Assembly (NCBI GenBank): GCA_028869255.1
Contig: CP110972.1
Location: 129,001-193,000 of the forward strand
Direction of reading: 5' to 3'
DNA: 64,000 nt
Source: Pseudomonas poae
Lineage (GTDB): Bacteria; Pseudomonadota; Gammaproteobacteria; Pseudomonadales; Pseudomonadaceae
Every line of letters starts with the position of its first letter. Position 1 is the stretch's first letter. The position numbers and the translations under genes are program-made. The notes beneath the pieces are model-generated. The model was not told where the DNA came from and ran no database searches. It saw nothing but the letters and a program-made list of their open reading frames with translations. Shown here one piece after another: positions 1-7,415 of this stretch.

Positions 1-183
1 ATCGCCTTCGTGCCCGACCATCTTGCAGCACATGCGCTCAAGGAGGGCCGACTCAAACGAGTTCTGGAAGAGTGGTGTCCCGCGTATCTGGGGCTGTGCC
101 TCTATTACTCGGCGAATCGCCATGTACCATCCGGCCTCAGGGCGTTGATCAATATGCTGACTGATAAGCGGTCCGGCAATTAG
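1..183 (+). CDS. LysR-type transcriptional regulator, C-terminal fragment (gene starts outside the window)
   Basis: The frame is open from base 1 to a TAG at 181-183 and gives 60 residues. It reads like the end of the LysR effector-binding domain: an IAFVPDHLA segment, then ALKEGRLKRVLEEW, then the characteristic YYSANRHVPSGLRALI ending that precedes the last helix. Proteins of this family are transcription factors with an N-terminal winged helix; that half lies outside the window, so target and effector cannot be inferred. The end is intact and not truncated by a repeat. Confidence 0.8.
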   Translation: MAFVPDHLAAHALKEGRLKRVLEEWCPAYLGLCLYYSANRHVPSGLRALINMLTDKRSGN

Positions 184-326
184 ACGACCTTGCGCCTAGG
201 AGCCGGCGGGCCCGTGGTAACACCGCCTGGCACAATTTGACGACCAGCATCGTCAGCGACTTGCCATTGCAGCTGTCTGCGGCTGATCGTTGGCCAAGCG
301 TCTCGGACGCGTCCGCGGCCTTAGGG

Positions 327-372
327 AAAAGGGGACTGATTTATTTCTCAGAAATTATATCAGTCCCCTTTT
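327..372. repeat. Perfect 14-bp inverted repeat with AT-rich, partly palindromic centre
   Basis: Arms AAAAGGGGACTGAT (327-340) and its exact reverse complement (359-372) flank a centre (341-358) that is itself nearly palindromic (ATTTCT/AGAAAT). The GGGGACTGATTTATTT word resembles the GGGGACAGATTTATTT repeat often found scattered near REP-associated transposases (RAYT family) in proteobacteria. No transposase is present here, so this would be a non-autonomous copy. It lies in the 357-bp stretch 184-540, which has no convincing gene. Confidence 0.7.
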
Positions 373-387
373 CTCTGCTTGCAATCC

Positions 388-478
388 GTCCGCTTCTGGC
401 CGGTTTCTGCCCTTCGCGAAGGGCACTTTAGGTCGCTTGCTGCCTGTCGTGAGGGGCAACAAGCGGCCAAAAGCAGAC
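388..478. repeat. Imperfect inverted repeat, family shared with 5146-5175
   Basis: The left arm GTCCGCTTCTGGCCG (388-402) pairs with the right arm at 464-478, whose reverse complement is GTCTGCTTTTGGCCG (13 of 15 identical). The left arm continues as GTTTCTGCCCTTCG, closely matching the sequence at 5146-5175. This suggests a dispersed repeat rather than a terminator, since no T tract follows. Confidence 0.6.
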
Positions 479-540
479 CTTCCTTAAATCTTCAAATAGC
501 TTTACAAACCACATAGCTGCACAAGTTAAGGCGAGACGGC

Positions 541-801
541 ATGGCACTTTCCAAAGGCAGTATCATAAAGCTGATCACTATTGACCGAGCAGCGGTGGTA
601 CTCACGGACTGGTTGAACTCTCGGGAGGCCGCTCCTGGAGATATCGCCGTGGTGGAAAGGATTTCAATGGGGGAGGCTGGATGCACTGTTCTCTTGTTGT
701 GCGAGCCAGAAGTAGGGTTTCTTGAGTGGAGAGCGTTATATTTTGAGGCTGGGTTGACCTATGAGGTGCTGAGTGGCTTTCCCCCTGACGTCAGCTCTTG
801 A
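541..801 (+). CDS. Small conserved-looking hypothetical protein (86 aa)
   Basis: An 86-residue acidic ORF begins at an ATG preceded by a weak purine-rich element (AAGGCGAG, about 528-535) and ends at 799-801. It begins MALSKGSIIKLITIDRAAVV and has no signal peptide or membrane segment. Short beta-strand-like stretches (TVLLLCEPEVGFLEWRAL) suggest a small folded domain. I do not recognise the family and assign no function. It stands alone between the repeats at 327-478 and the convergent TonB receptor gene. The chance that it is real rests on codon usage and start context only. Confidence 0.5.
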   Translation: MALSKGSIIKLITIDRAAVVLTDWLNSREAAPGDIAVVERISMGEAGCTVLLLCEPEVGFLEWRALYFEAGLTYEVLSGFPPDVSS

Positions 802-969
802 ATGTCTGCTCAGGGTCGATAGCAGTCAGTTGTCAACACCCTCTATCAGCCGACGTTGTTGAAATATCGAGTACGAAAGCGGTTTTGTCTGGCAATTGCG
901 CTTACTTGCCGATCCGGGCGCCAAGATGGCGCTTGCCAATCGATAATTTTCGCAAGCAAGCACAGCGCC

Positions 970-3393
970 TTACCAGTTATAACTCACCGATCCGGTCACA
1001 TTTCGGCGATACCCGTATTTGCAGCTGTCGCCCGTGTAACCGCACTGAGAGACATAGGTTTCGTCGGTCAGGTTGGACGCATTGAGCGACAGTTTCGCCC
1101 CGGCATAGGCTGAAGACAGCTTGCCAAGGTCGTAACTCAGGCTGGCGTCAAACAGCATGTAGTGGGGGATGCCTTCGCTATTTTGCGAGTCGATATAGCT
1201 CGGGCCGACGTAGCGTACCCCTCCTCCTATCGCCAAGCCCGATAGCGCACCGCTCTGAACGGTGTATTGCGACCACAGTGAGGCCAGTTGTTCAGGGATA
1301 TTGCCAGGTTGATTGCCTTTTTCACCGGCCGTATTGCTGCGGGTAATTTCAAGGTGTGAATAGCTGTAGTTGGCCATCAACTCCAGAGCATCGGACAGTT
1401 GCGCCTTGCTTTCCAGTTCGATACCGCGCGACTGGATCTCTCCGGTCGCCACCGAGAAACGATTGTTGCCGGGATCTGCCGTCAGTACGTTTTGCCGCGT
1501 CAGGTCGAACAGCGAAACAGTCACGTAGCTGTCACTCCCCTTGGGCTGGAATTTGATCCCGATTTCGTACTGGCGGCCAGTTTCGGGTTCGAAGGCACTG
1601 CCGTCACGCGCCACCGCCGTGATGTTAGGAAAAAACGACTCTGAATAGCTCGCGTAGGGTGCCACGCCGTTGTCTGCCATGTACATCACACCGGTCCGCC
1701 ACGTGAAGGCGTGATCGCGTTGCTTGAGGTCCGCCGCCGTATCGGTGGCGTAATGGATCGTTTTCGAACGTGCCCAGTCTTGACGACCACCGAGGTTGAA
1801 CACCCAGTGCTCGTCAAATTTGAGCTGTTCCGAGAGATACACACCCGCCTGGTCAAGCTGACGACGCTGGTTGATGTCGTAAAAGGCGTCCAGGTCGCTG
1901 TAATCCTGGTGGTAGACCGGCGCATAGATATCCAGCGGATCAACCACGTTGCCACCCCCCAACTGATTGGTGCTGGCGTGTTGCAAATCGATACCGACCA
2001 ACGTTGTGTGTTCGAAACGGCCGGCGTTCCACTGGGCTTGGAAATGGTTATCGAGCAGCGCGTTCTTCACCTTTTCGTGGCCCAGATAACCGAAGCGGCC
2101 TACGGTGCGCTGGTCGTCATCCAGGCCGTATTGGTAAATCGTGCGTTGCTCCTGATAGGAGCGGCTGTAACGGGCGTTTTGGCGGAATGTCCAAATATCG
2201 TTGAGGTGATGCTCAAACTGATAACCCAGCGACCACTGTTCTACATCGTACTTGTCGAAGTCGGGGTCGCCGACAAAGCGATCCGTGGCAATCCGTCCGT
2301 AACGCGAGCTGTCGAGGGTGCCCACCCGTGGCAAGGCGTAGTAGCCCAGCACATTGCGGTCTTTTTGAAATGACGCCAGCACCGTCAGCGAGGTGTCTTC
2401 CGAGGGGCGCCAACTGATCGCCGGGGCGATGAATTGACGGTCATCACGGGCGTAGTCGATTTGCGTGCCACTCTCTCGCCACAGCCCGGTGAGGCGATAA
2501 GTCAGGACGCCATCTTCGGTAAGCGGGCCGCCGAAGTCCGCAGCCAATTGCTTGCGATCAAAGCTGCCGGCCTGCATCACCAGTTCATGAAGCGGCTCAT
2601 CGGTGGGGCGCTTGCTGATCACGTTGACCATGCCGCCCGGTGAGGTTTGACCATAGAGCACGGATGATGGCCCGCGCAGTACTTCCACGCGCTCCAGTCC
2701 ATAGACTTCACCCACGGCACGGCTCTGGTTGGCAAAGCTGTACTGGCGCAGGCCATCACGGTAGATACCCCCGCCAGTCGTCGCGTCAAAGCCACGGATG
2801 CTGATCGTGTCGCGCCGGGTATCGACGCCATTGGCTTCACCATTGACCCCCGCCGTGTAGCGCAGCACCTGCCCGATGCTTTGTGGCTGCTGGGCGTCGA
2901 TCTGCTTACGGGTGACCACACTGATCGATTGAGGCGTTTCCATGATCGACGTATCGGTCTTGTTGGCACTCATGGTTCGGCTGGCGACCAGGCCGTCGTT
3001 GTTGCCCAACGAGGTGTCGTACGCGGTGCCACTGATTGCGGTCGGCGCCAACTCCAGCACGTCGCTGTTGCCCGGTACCAGCAGCAAGCTACCGTCGTCC
3101 TGGCGCTCATAAGTCAGCCCCGAGCCGAGCAAGAGCTGCGCCAGGCCGGCCTCAGTACTGAAACCGCCTTGCAGCCCCCGGGTATTCTTGCCGGCCGTGA
3201 GCATCGAGCTGCCCGCCATGGTAATCCCCGCCTGTGCGCCAAAACGCGACAGCGCAGCATCCAGGGGGCCTGCGTCGATGCTGTAATGCTGTGAACTGCC
3301 AGCGGCGAAAACCGGCAGGCTGCAAAGCGGTTGCGCGCTGAGCAACAACAGCCCAAGCGTACGGGCACGCAGGGCGCGGGAAGGTGAAGTCAT
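970..3393 (-). CDS. TonB-dependent ferric-siderophore receptor with N-terminal signalling (STN) domain
   Basis: An outer-membrane transducer of 807 aa imports a ferric siderophore using TonB energy and signals to the neighbouring anti-sigma factor. Residues 1-31 form a signal peptide. Residues about 36-106 are the secretin/TonB short N-terminal domain (YSIDAGPLDAALSRFGAQ), diagnostic of FpvA/FecA-type transducers. A TonB-box region and plug follow (TDTSIMETPQSISVV near 147-160, then IRGFDATTGGGIYRDG), then the barrel, ending in an aromatic Trp (VSYNW). The C-terminal Cys pair (QCGYTGDSCKYGYRR) is typical of hydroxamate-type receptors such as ferrichrome and ferrioxamine receptors, but the ligand cannot be fixed. 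It is the last gene of the sigma/anti-sigma/receptor set, 97 bp after the anti-sigma gene, and expression probably depends on that sigma factor. Confidence 0.92.
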   Translation of the reverse strand: MTSPSRALRARTLGLLLLSAQPLCSLPVFAAGSSQHYSIDAGPLDAALSRFGAQAGITMAGSSMLTAGKNTRGLQGGFSTEAGLAQLLLGSGLTYERQDDGSLLLVPGNSDVLELAPTAISGTAYDTSLGNNDGLVASRTMSANKTDTSIMETPQSISVVTRKQIDAQQPQSIGQVLRYTAGVNGEANGVDTRRDTISIRGFDATTGGGIYRDGLRQYSFANQSRAVGEVYGLERVEVLRGPSSVLYGQTSPGGMVNVISKRPTDEPLHELVMQAGSFDRKQLAADFGGPLTEDGVLTYRLTGLWRESGTQIDYARDDRQFIAPAISWRPSEDTSLTVLASFQKDRNVLGYYALPRVGTLDSSRYGRIATDRFVGDPDFDKYDVEQWSLGYQFEHHLNDIWTFRQNARYSRSYQEQRTIYQYGLDDDQRTVGRFGYLGHEKVKNALLDNHFQAQWNAGRFEHTTLVGIDLQHASTNQLGGGNVVDPLDIYAPVYHQDYSDLDAFYDINQRRQLDQAGVYLSEQLKFDEHWVFNLGGRQDWARSKTIHYATDTAADLKQRDHAFTWRTGVMYMADNGVAPYASYSESFFPNITAVARDGSAFEPETGRQYEIGIKFQPKGSDSYVTVSLFDLTRQNVLTADPGNNRFSVATGEIQSRGIELESKAQLSDALELMANYSYSHLEITRSNTAGEKGNQPGNIPEQLASLWSQYTVQSGALSGLAIGGGVRYVGPSYIDSQNSEGIPHYMLFDASLSYDLGKLSSAYAGAKLSLNASNLTDETYVSQCGYTGDSCKYGYRRNVTGSVSYNW

Positions 3394-3490
3394 ACGGGGC
3401 TCCTAAGGGGTGACGACCCACCTCTGGCGGGTGGGTGATCCCTATAGGCCAAGCGAGTTTGAAAAAACTATCGCGCAGCGAAAAAATAAT

Positions 3491-4453
3491 TCAGGCCGGT
3501 ACGATCGAGACCCAATACCGAGTCATGCGCTCGATACGCACCGGCAGCGTGCGAGCTATCAGCGTCAGTGCCGCATCGGTGTCATCCAGCGAAAAACTGC
3601 CTGTGAGGCGTAACCCTGACACCTGCTCATGACACCGCAAAATACCGGGACGGTAACGCGAGAGCTCGGCCACCAGCGTATCCAGGCGCAGGCGATTCGC
3701 TGGCAAAATTCCGCGCAGCCAAGCCTGGGTGACCAGCAGGTCGGCGCGGTTTGGCACGCCGATCCCGAAGCGGTCCACGCGTGCCTGCCATCCTGCCTCA
3801 ATCGAGGATGGCGCTTGTTGGCCCCGTGAGTGCACCTGCACCTGGCCTTCCAGCACGGTTACCTGCGTGCCTTGCCGATCATGGCGCACCTGCAAATGCG
3901 CTTCGCTACTCTGCAGGATCGCGTCCGGTGTGATTAGTTGCAGCGAGCGCGACTCTGCCCGCACGCGCAAGGCCAACTCACCCTCGATCATTTGGATGCG
4001 CCGCACCTGATCAGTGAAATCCAGGTTCACGGCACTGGCCGTGTTCAGCCACAGCGAGCTGCCATCAACCAGCGTCCACTGGTGACGCTCGCCTGTACCT
4101 GTACGGTGGTTCGCCAGTGCGGCGCGCACCGGCGTGGAACCCGCGCCTTGCCAGGCAACCCCGCCAACCGCACCAAGGACCAGCAGGCGCTTGAGTACCT
4201 GCCGACGTTTCTGCATGTCCGGTCCGGCCGACTCCAGTGCCCTACGCGCGGTGGCATCGCGCAAAAGATTCGCTCCAGGCTGTTGCAACAGCAGCAAGCT
4301 GGCGACACGTTGCCAAGCCTGTTCATGCTCATTGCTCGCCTCGCGCCAACGCTGCAATGCGTCCAGATCAGGCGCACTCGTAAGCCCGGACTGCATCCTG
4401 ACAAGCCAATCAATGGCGATATCGCGCACCTGCGGACTAATCTCTGCCCTCAT
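3491..4453 (-). CDS. FecR-family anti-sigma factor / sigma regulator
   Basis: This 320-aa inner-membrane signal transducer holds the partner ECF sigma factor and releases it when the outer-membrane receptor signals. The N-terminal cytoplasmic part has the family's RDIAIDWLVRMQSG motif (about residues 11-24). A single hydrophobic segment (LKRLLVLGAVGGVAW, about 88-102) separates it from the periplasmic FecR domain (SLWLNTASAVNLDF, and VLEGQVQVHSRG) and a C-terminal region with the common LPANRLRLDTLVAELSRY motif that contacts the STN domain. I chose the ATG at 4453, which overlaps the sigma-factor stop as ATGA. An upstream start would add seven residues. Translational coupling with the sigma gene is likely. 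Confidence 0.9.
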   Translation of the reverse strand: MRAEISPQVRDIAIDWLVRMQSGLTSAPDLDALQRWREASNEHEQAWQRVASLLLLQQPGANLLRDATARRALESAGPDMQKRRQVLKRLLVLGAVGGVAWQGAGSTPVRAALANHRTGTGERHQWTLVDGSSLWLNTASAVNLDFTDQVRRIQMIEGELALRVRAESRSLQLITPDAILQSSEAHLQVRHDRQGTQVTVLEGQVQVHSRGQQAPSSIEAGWQARVDRFGIGVPNRADLLVTQAWLRGILPANRLRLDTLVAELSRYRPGILRCHEQVSGLRLTGSFSLDDTDAALTLIARTLPVRIERMTRYWVSIVPA

Positions 4454-4956
4454 TCGAAACGGCTCGCATAGCAAACACTGAATGCCTTGCCCATGGCTCG
4501 TTGCACTTGAGCCACGGTCAGCCCCAACTGCGCAGCGATCTGCGGATACGTGAGGTCGTCGAGCTGAGACATGAAGAAAATCTGCCGTATGCGCTCGGAG
4601 AGGCCAATCAGCAGCGAGTCAAGTTGCAACAAGGTTTCGATCACCAGATACCGGTCCTCGGGTGACGATTCCACCCCCTCGGGCCGAGCAGCCAACGCTG
4701 CAAGATAAGCCCGCTCAATCTCCTGACGGCGCCAGCGATTGACCAGCAGTCCATTGGCAATCGCCGCTAGAAACGCCATGGGCTGACGCAACTCTCGCAC
4801 CTGCTGAGGGGCGCGCAGCACGCGGATGAACGTGTCGTGGGCCAAATCCTCGGCGTCGGCACTGTGCCCCAACCGCCGGTTCAGCCAGCACCGTAGCCAG
4901 CCGTGATGATTCTCGTACAACTGTTCGACGGACGATGTTGGGCTGGCATCCTGCAT
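4450..4956 (-). CDS. ECF RNA polymerase sigma factor, FecI/iron-starvation type
   Basis: A 168-aa alternative sigma factor directs transcription of siderophore-receptor genes. Region 2 is recognisable (LYENHHGWLRCWLNRRLGHS, then AEDLAHDTFIRVL), as is region 4 (LSERIRQIFFMSQLDDLTYPQIAAQLGLT followed by VQRAMGKAF). The ATG at 4956 is preferred because a GTG six codons upstream would place the start against the Fur-like box. It forms an operon with the FecR-type gene (ATGA overlap) and then the receptor. Repression by Fur when iron is plentiful is inferred from the box at 4975-4993. Confidence 0.9.
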   Translation of the reverse strand: MQDASPTSSVEQLYENHHGWLRCWLNRRLGHSADAEDLAHDTFIRVLRAPQQVRELRQPMAFLAAIANGLLVNRWRRQEIERAYLAALAARPEGVESSPEDRYLVIETLLQLDSLLIGLSERIRQIFFMSQLDDLTYPQIAAQLGLTVAQVQRAMGKAFSVCYASRFE

Positions 4957-4974
4957 GTAAGGCTCGCACTGCAC

Positions 4975-4993
4975 GAATGATAATACTTCTCAT
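4975..4993 (-). promoter_or_regulatory. Probable Fur box upstream of the ECF sigma gene
   Basis: On the minus strand the sequence ATGAGAAGTATTATCATTC resembles the 19-bp Fur consensus of GATAAT hexamers. It lies 19 bp before the sigma-factor ATG, the expected position for iron repression of a fecI-type promoter. No other copy is seen in front of the receptor gene. Confidence 0.65.
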
Positions 4994-5127
4994 CCTATTG
5001 ATCGAGCGGGTGGTTGTACAGTGTTTATACATGTTTGATGTGGTGGAATTCTCCGCCAATATTCCTGAATGCCTTTGAATTACCCTGGCCGGGTTTATTC
5101 GAACGCGAGAATGTTATCCCTCCAACT

Positions 5128-5451
5128 CTATCGGTCGCTGCAAAATGTCCGCTCCTGGCCGTCTTCTGACCTTCGCTTGGGGGTGAACTGCCAGGATTTT
5201 CCTAGACGATGAGTGAGTAATTGCATGGTCAGCAAATAGTAATAGCGCGTCGATTCAGTGCGCTGGTTTAGATGGTGATTCAAAAACCATACAAGGTGTT
5301 TTCTCTGCCAAGTCCATGGATTGTCGCATTGCCAGCGCTCAGCGATCGCTGTTTGGATAGTCTTCGCCTGACGCAGGTGGCGTTGGCGTGTGGTGTGTGA
5401 CCCGGTCAAGACGCCCGTCAGGAAAAGCTCCATATCGAATGCCGTTTTCAT
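5128..5451 (-). CDS. Small protein coupled to a tyrosine recombinase; resembles a stand-alone core-binding domain
   Basis: This is a 107-aa basic, helix-rich protein. The central segment (NPWTWQRKHLVWFLNHHL, then STRYYYLLTMQLLTHRLGK) has the rhythm of the SAM-like core-binding domain found at the N terminus of phage integrases, but no catalytic domain follows. Its ATG overlaps the integrase stop codon (ATGA, 5448-5451), so the two genes are probably translationally coupled and the proteins may act together. The last 15 or so residues (SEDGQERTFCSDR and neighbours) are encoded by the dispersed repeat at 5146-5175, so the natural C terminus may have been replaced. Function is inferred only from context and pattern. 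Confidence 0.6.
   Translation of the reverse strand: MKTAFDMELFLTGVLTGSHTTRQRHLRQAKTIQTAIAERWQCDNPWTWQRKHLVWFLNHHLNQRTESTRYYYLLTMQLLTHRLGKSWQFTPKRRSEDGQERTFCSDR
5146..5175. repeat. Second copy of the 388-416 repeat family
   Basis: TGTCCGCTCCTGGCCG followed by TCTTCTGACCTTCG matches the left arm at 387-416 with few differences. It sits inside the 3' end of the small integrase-partner gene and probably marks the edge of an inserted segment. Confidence 0.6.
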
Positions 5452-6428
5452 GCTCGACCACCAATGTAAGCCGATACCACGCCGATACGGCCGTGCCCCA
5501 GCTCATAGCTGATTTGTGCTTGGGCCTCCTGATCGAGGTGTCGGTTGAGCTGATAGCAATGGCCACCGTTGATAGGCGCGGGATGATGGGTGATTTGCTC
5601 GTAACGTTCGCATGCATAGGCTGCCCGCAATTCATGGAAGCCTTTGAGGTTGTTCTTATGGAGGATGTCCCGTGCGGGGCCGACGATTCCCTGCAAGAAA
5701 TCGAGGTAGCGTTCGTTCGGTGCAAGCAGGTTGCGGCTATCGTCGGGCGAGACCTTTTGGGCAAACCTCAGCGCGTCACGGATGTGATCATCCACAGTGA
5801 TCCAGCGAGGTGCCAACGCGCCTGAACGGCCACCTTTGGTGCCATCCTGGATGTTGATCTTGCCGAAGCTTTCGGCCTCACGTTTTAAACGCGGTAGGTC
5901 GGCCAAAATCGCCTCGCGTAAGCGCATGCCGGTGGCTCGCGCCAACTGAGCGATAGCCGCCGCGCGCGGCATTTGGTGTTCGTGAAGTGCTTCGACGATG
6001 CGCATAACTTGCTCACGATCTTGGCCTTGGGGAGCGGTTGTGCGAACGGTGGTCCGCCGCATTCCTAACGCCTTGCTCGGGCTCGGTACTTTCACATATT
6101 GATCACCGCGAAGCGCGGCCATGGTCCGGTTGACGCTGGACAACCGGTTTTGCGCTGTGGCGATGGCTAGCTCACCCAACTCAACTTTTTGACGCAAGTG
6201 CCCGGCGTAGTCCAACAAAGTCTGCCGATCAATCCGCCGCGCATCGTTAAGCCCTGGTCCATCCTCCGACCGACACCAGCGTACAAACGCTTGCCACCGA
6301 TCACTGTGCGCCTTGACCGTGCCGTAATGCCCGCCGCCAAACAGGTCTTTCAGTGCCTGCGGTCCTGCATAGCTCAGTTGCCGGCCATAGCCAAAATTGC
6401 GCCCATCCCGTCTAGCTACTAATCCCAT
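5448..6428 (-). CDS. Tyrosine recombinase, integrase-domain protein (Integrase_1-like)
   Basis: This 326-aa site-specific recombinase probably integrates or excises a mobile element. The N-terminal half (about 30-110) is a SAM-like DNA-binding domain (VKAHSDRWQAFVRWCRSEDG). The C-terminal half carries the catalytic set: Arg in ATGMRLREAI, a Lys/Arg-containing GTKGGRSGAL strand, His-x-x-Arg in FHELRAAYA, His in ELGHGRIG, and the Tyr nucleophile in VSAYIGG. The start at 6428 is nine bases after GAGAGG; the ATG at 6434 is too close to it. The architecture differs from the P4-type integrase at 7416, so two independent elements are represented. No cargo genes lie beside it apart from the coupled small ORF. 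Confidence 0.85.
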   Translation of the reverse strand: MGLVARRDGRNFGYGRQLSYAGPQALKDLFGGGHYGTVKAHSDRWQAFVRWCRSEDGPGLNDARRIDRQTLLDYAGHLRQKVELGELAIATAQNRLSSVNRTMAALRGDQYVKVPSPSKALGMRRTTVRTTAPQGQDREQVMRIVEALHEHQMPRAAAIAQLARATGMRLREAILADLPRLKREAESFGKINIQDGTKGGRSGALAPRWITVDDHIRDALRFAQKVSPDDSRNLLAPNERYLDFLQGIVGPARDILHKNNLKGFHELRAAYACERYEQITHHPAPINGGHCYQLNRHLDQEAQAQISYELGHGRIGVVSAYIGGRA

Positions 6429-6582
6429 GACCATATTCCTCTCGAAGCCAAACCTTCAAAACCTCCCCCACGTCACCCCGCCACGAATGTTGAGTGTTAT
6501 CAGGGATCAAGGCCCCTGCGACCTGTGAGGTTTGTCCATTAACGCGGGACTGGCGGCTCCTTACGTCCGGGAGCTTGGGCAT
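6412..6582 (-). CDS. Possible small ORF overlapping the integrase start
   Basis: A 56-codon frame (MPKLPDVRSRQSRVNG onward) ends 17 bp inside the integrase gene. A strong AGGAGG lies at 6595-6600, 12 bases before this ATG and 7 before another ATG (6587) that opens only an eight-codon peptide. The frame could be a leader for integrase translation rather than a functional protein. No family is recognised. Confidence 0.25.
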   Translation of the reverse strand: MPKLPDVRSRQSRVNGQTSQVAGALIPDNTQHSWRGDVGEVLKVWLREEYGHGISS

Positions 6583-6856
6583 CTCATGATCTGGCCTCCT
6601 GAACACTTCCGAAGAAGTGGGCGGGTGGAGGCTGCACTGGCTGACGAGACCTGCGCCGCGAGATCCTGAGTCGGGTGAAGGCAGTGAAGCGATGACCGGG
6701 GCATGCCTGACTGTCAGTCAGGTGCAGTCCGTTCCTTGGGCTGCGGCACCATCATCTGCATCGCTGTTGCTGGTGACTTCGGTGTTTGTCACGCCGATTG
6801 TCACGAGGGGGAATGCCGCAAAGCCTTTTACGAGTTGGGCTGCAGCAGCGGTAGGA

Positions 6857-6891
6857 GCGCCCGTCTCTTTCCGGAAGAAAGAGACGGGCGC
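6857..6891. repeat. Perfect 15-bp inverted repeat, 5-nt loop
   Basis: GCGCCCGTCTCTTTC (6857-6871) and its exact complement (6877-6891) flank the loop CGGAA. No T tract follows on either strand, so a simple rho-independent terminator is less likely than a structured or protein-binding site. Confidence 0.65.
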
Positions 6892-7127
6892 AGGTTGGCG
6901 CAAGAAATGGCCAAGCGGATAGGTTGCTGCAGGGCAGCTATGAAAGGGGATGAGTTGCCGCATTGGGCATACTGGTAAAGTAGGCATCCATCACATCGCT
7001 GTGACCGTGCGAGCCGCCGGACGCTAATCGCACTTTGGGAGAACCACCTCTGTGTGGCGTAGCCTTAAAGGTTCTGGCTACCTGGGTTGCTGTCAACGAC
7101 AGCGCTTTGCCCGATCTTTTCTACGCT

Positions 7128-7321
7128 TGTGGATAATTCGGGTCAAGGCTCGAATTTTCCGGAGATCTGCGGCGGTGGATGAAATTATCCACCGGTGGAA
7201 ATCTGTGGTTTTCCACAGACAGTTGCATTGGCTTTAGATTTTTTAAGTGAGGTCCATCCAAGCAGGGCGGCTTTGCAGCCCTGCTTGGATGGACCCGCGT
7301 GGAAGGCTGGGCTGTGGATAT
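7128..7321. other. Cluster of DnaA-box-like sequences
   Basis: A perfect TGTGGATAA lies at 7128-7136, TTATCCACC at 7185-7193, a CTGTGG-TTTT-CCACAG stem at 7203-7218, and TGTGGATAT at 7313-7321. Such 9-mers are DnaA recognition words, and four within 200 bp is suggestive of an origin-like region or replicon remnant. No replication initiator gene lies in the window, and no AT-rich unwinding element was recognised. Confidence 0.35.
7251..7295. repeat. Perfect 18-bp inverted repeat (strong hairpin)
   Basis: GGTCCATCCAAGCAGGGC (7251-7268) is followed by a 9-nt loop and its exact reverse complement (7278-7295). It lies 120 bp beyond the stop of the P4-type integrase on the minus strand. It lacks a T run and could be a transcription barrier, a resolution site or a protein-binding palindrome. 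Confidence 0.65.
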
Positions 7322-7415
7322 CTCACCGACTTACCAGTGCTGGAATACGCCACGGTAGTTTTGCAAGGCGACGATGTTGTCGTCGCCCGGGTTGAATTGG
7401 TGAGGCGTCACGTGA

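Larger units (their letters stand above)
6613..7415. other. Intergenic segment between two integrase loci with hairpins and DnaA-box-like words
   Basis: I see no convincing gene in this 0.8-kb stretch. The short open frames lack good starts, family resemblance and coding-like composition. It does contain two perfect palindromes (6857-6891 and 7251-7295), a small perfect stem at 7203-7218, and several TGTGGATAA-like words. It may be the remnant or regulatory end of a mobile element. Confidence 0.5.

Noticed and set aside
6703..6978. 91-codon ORF in the intergenic stretch between integrases
   Set aside because: It has no ribosome-binding site and overlaps the perfect palindrome at 6857-6891. 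Its protein shows no domain-like pattern.
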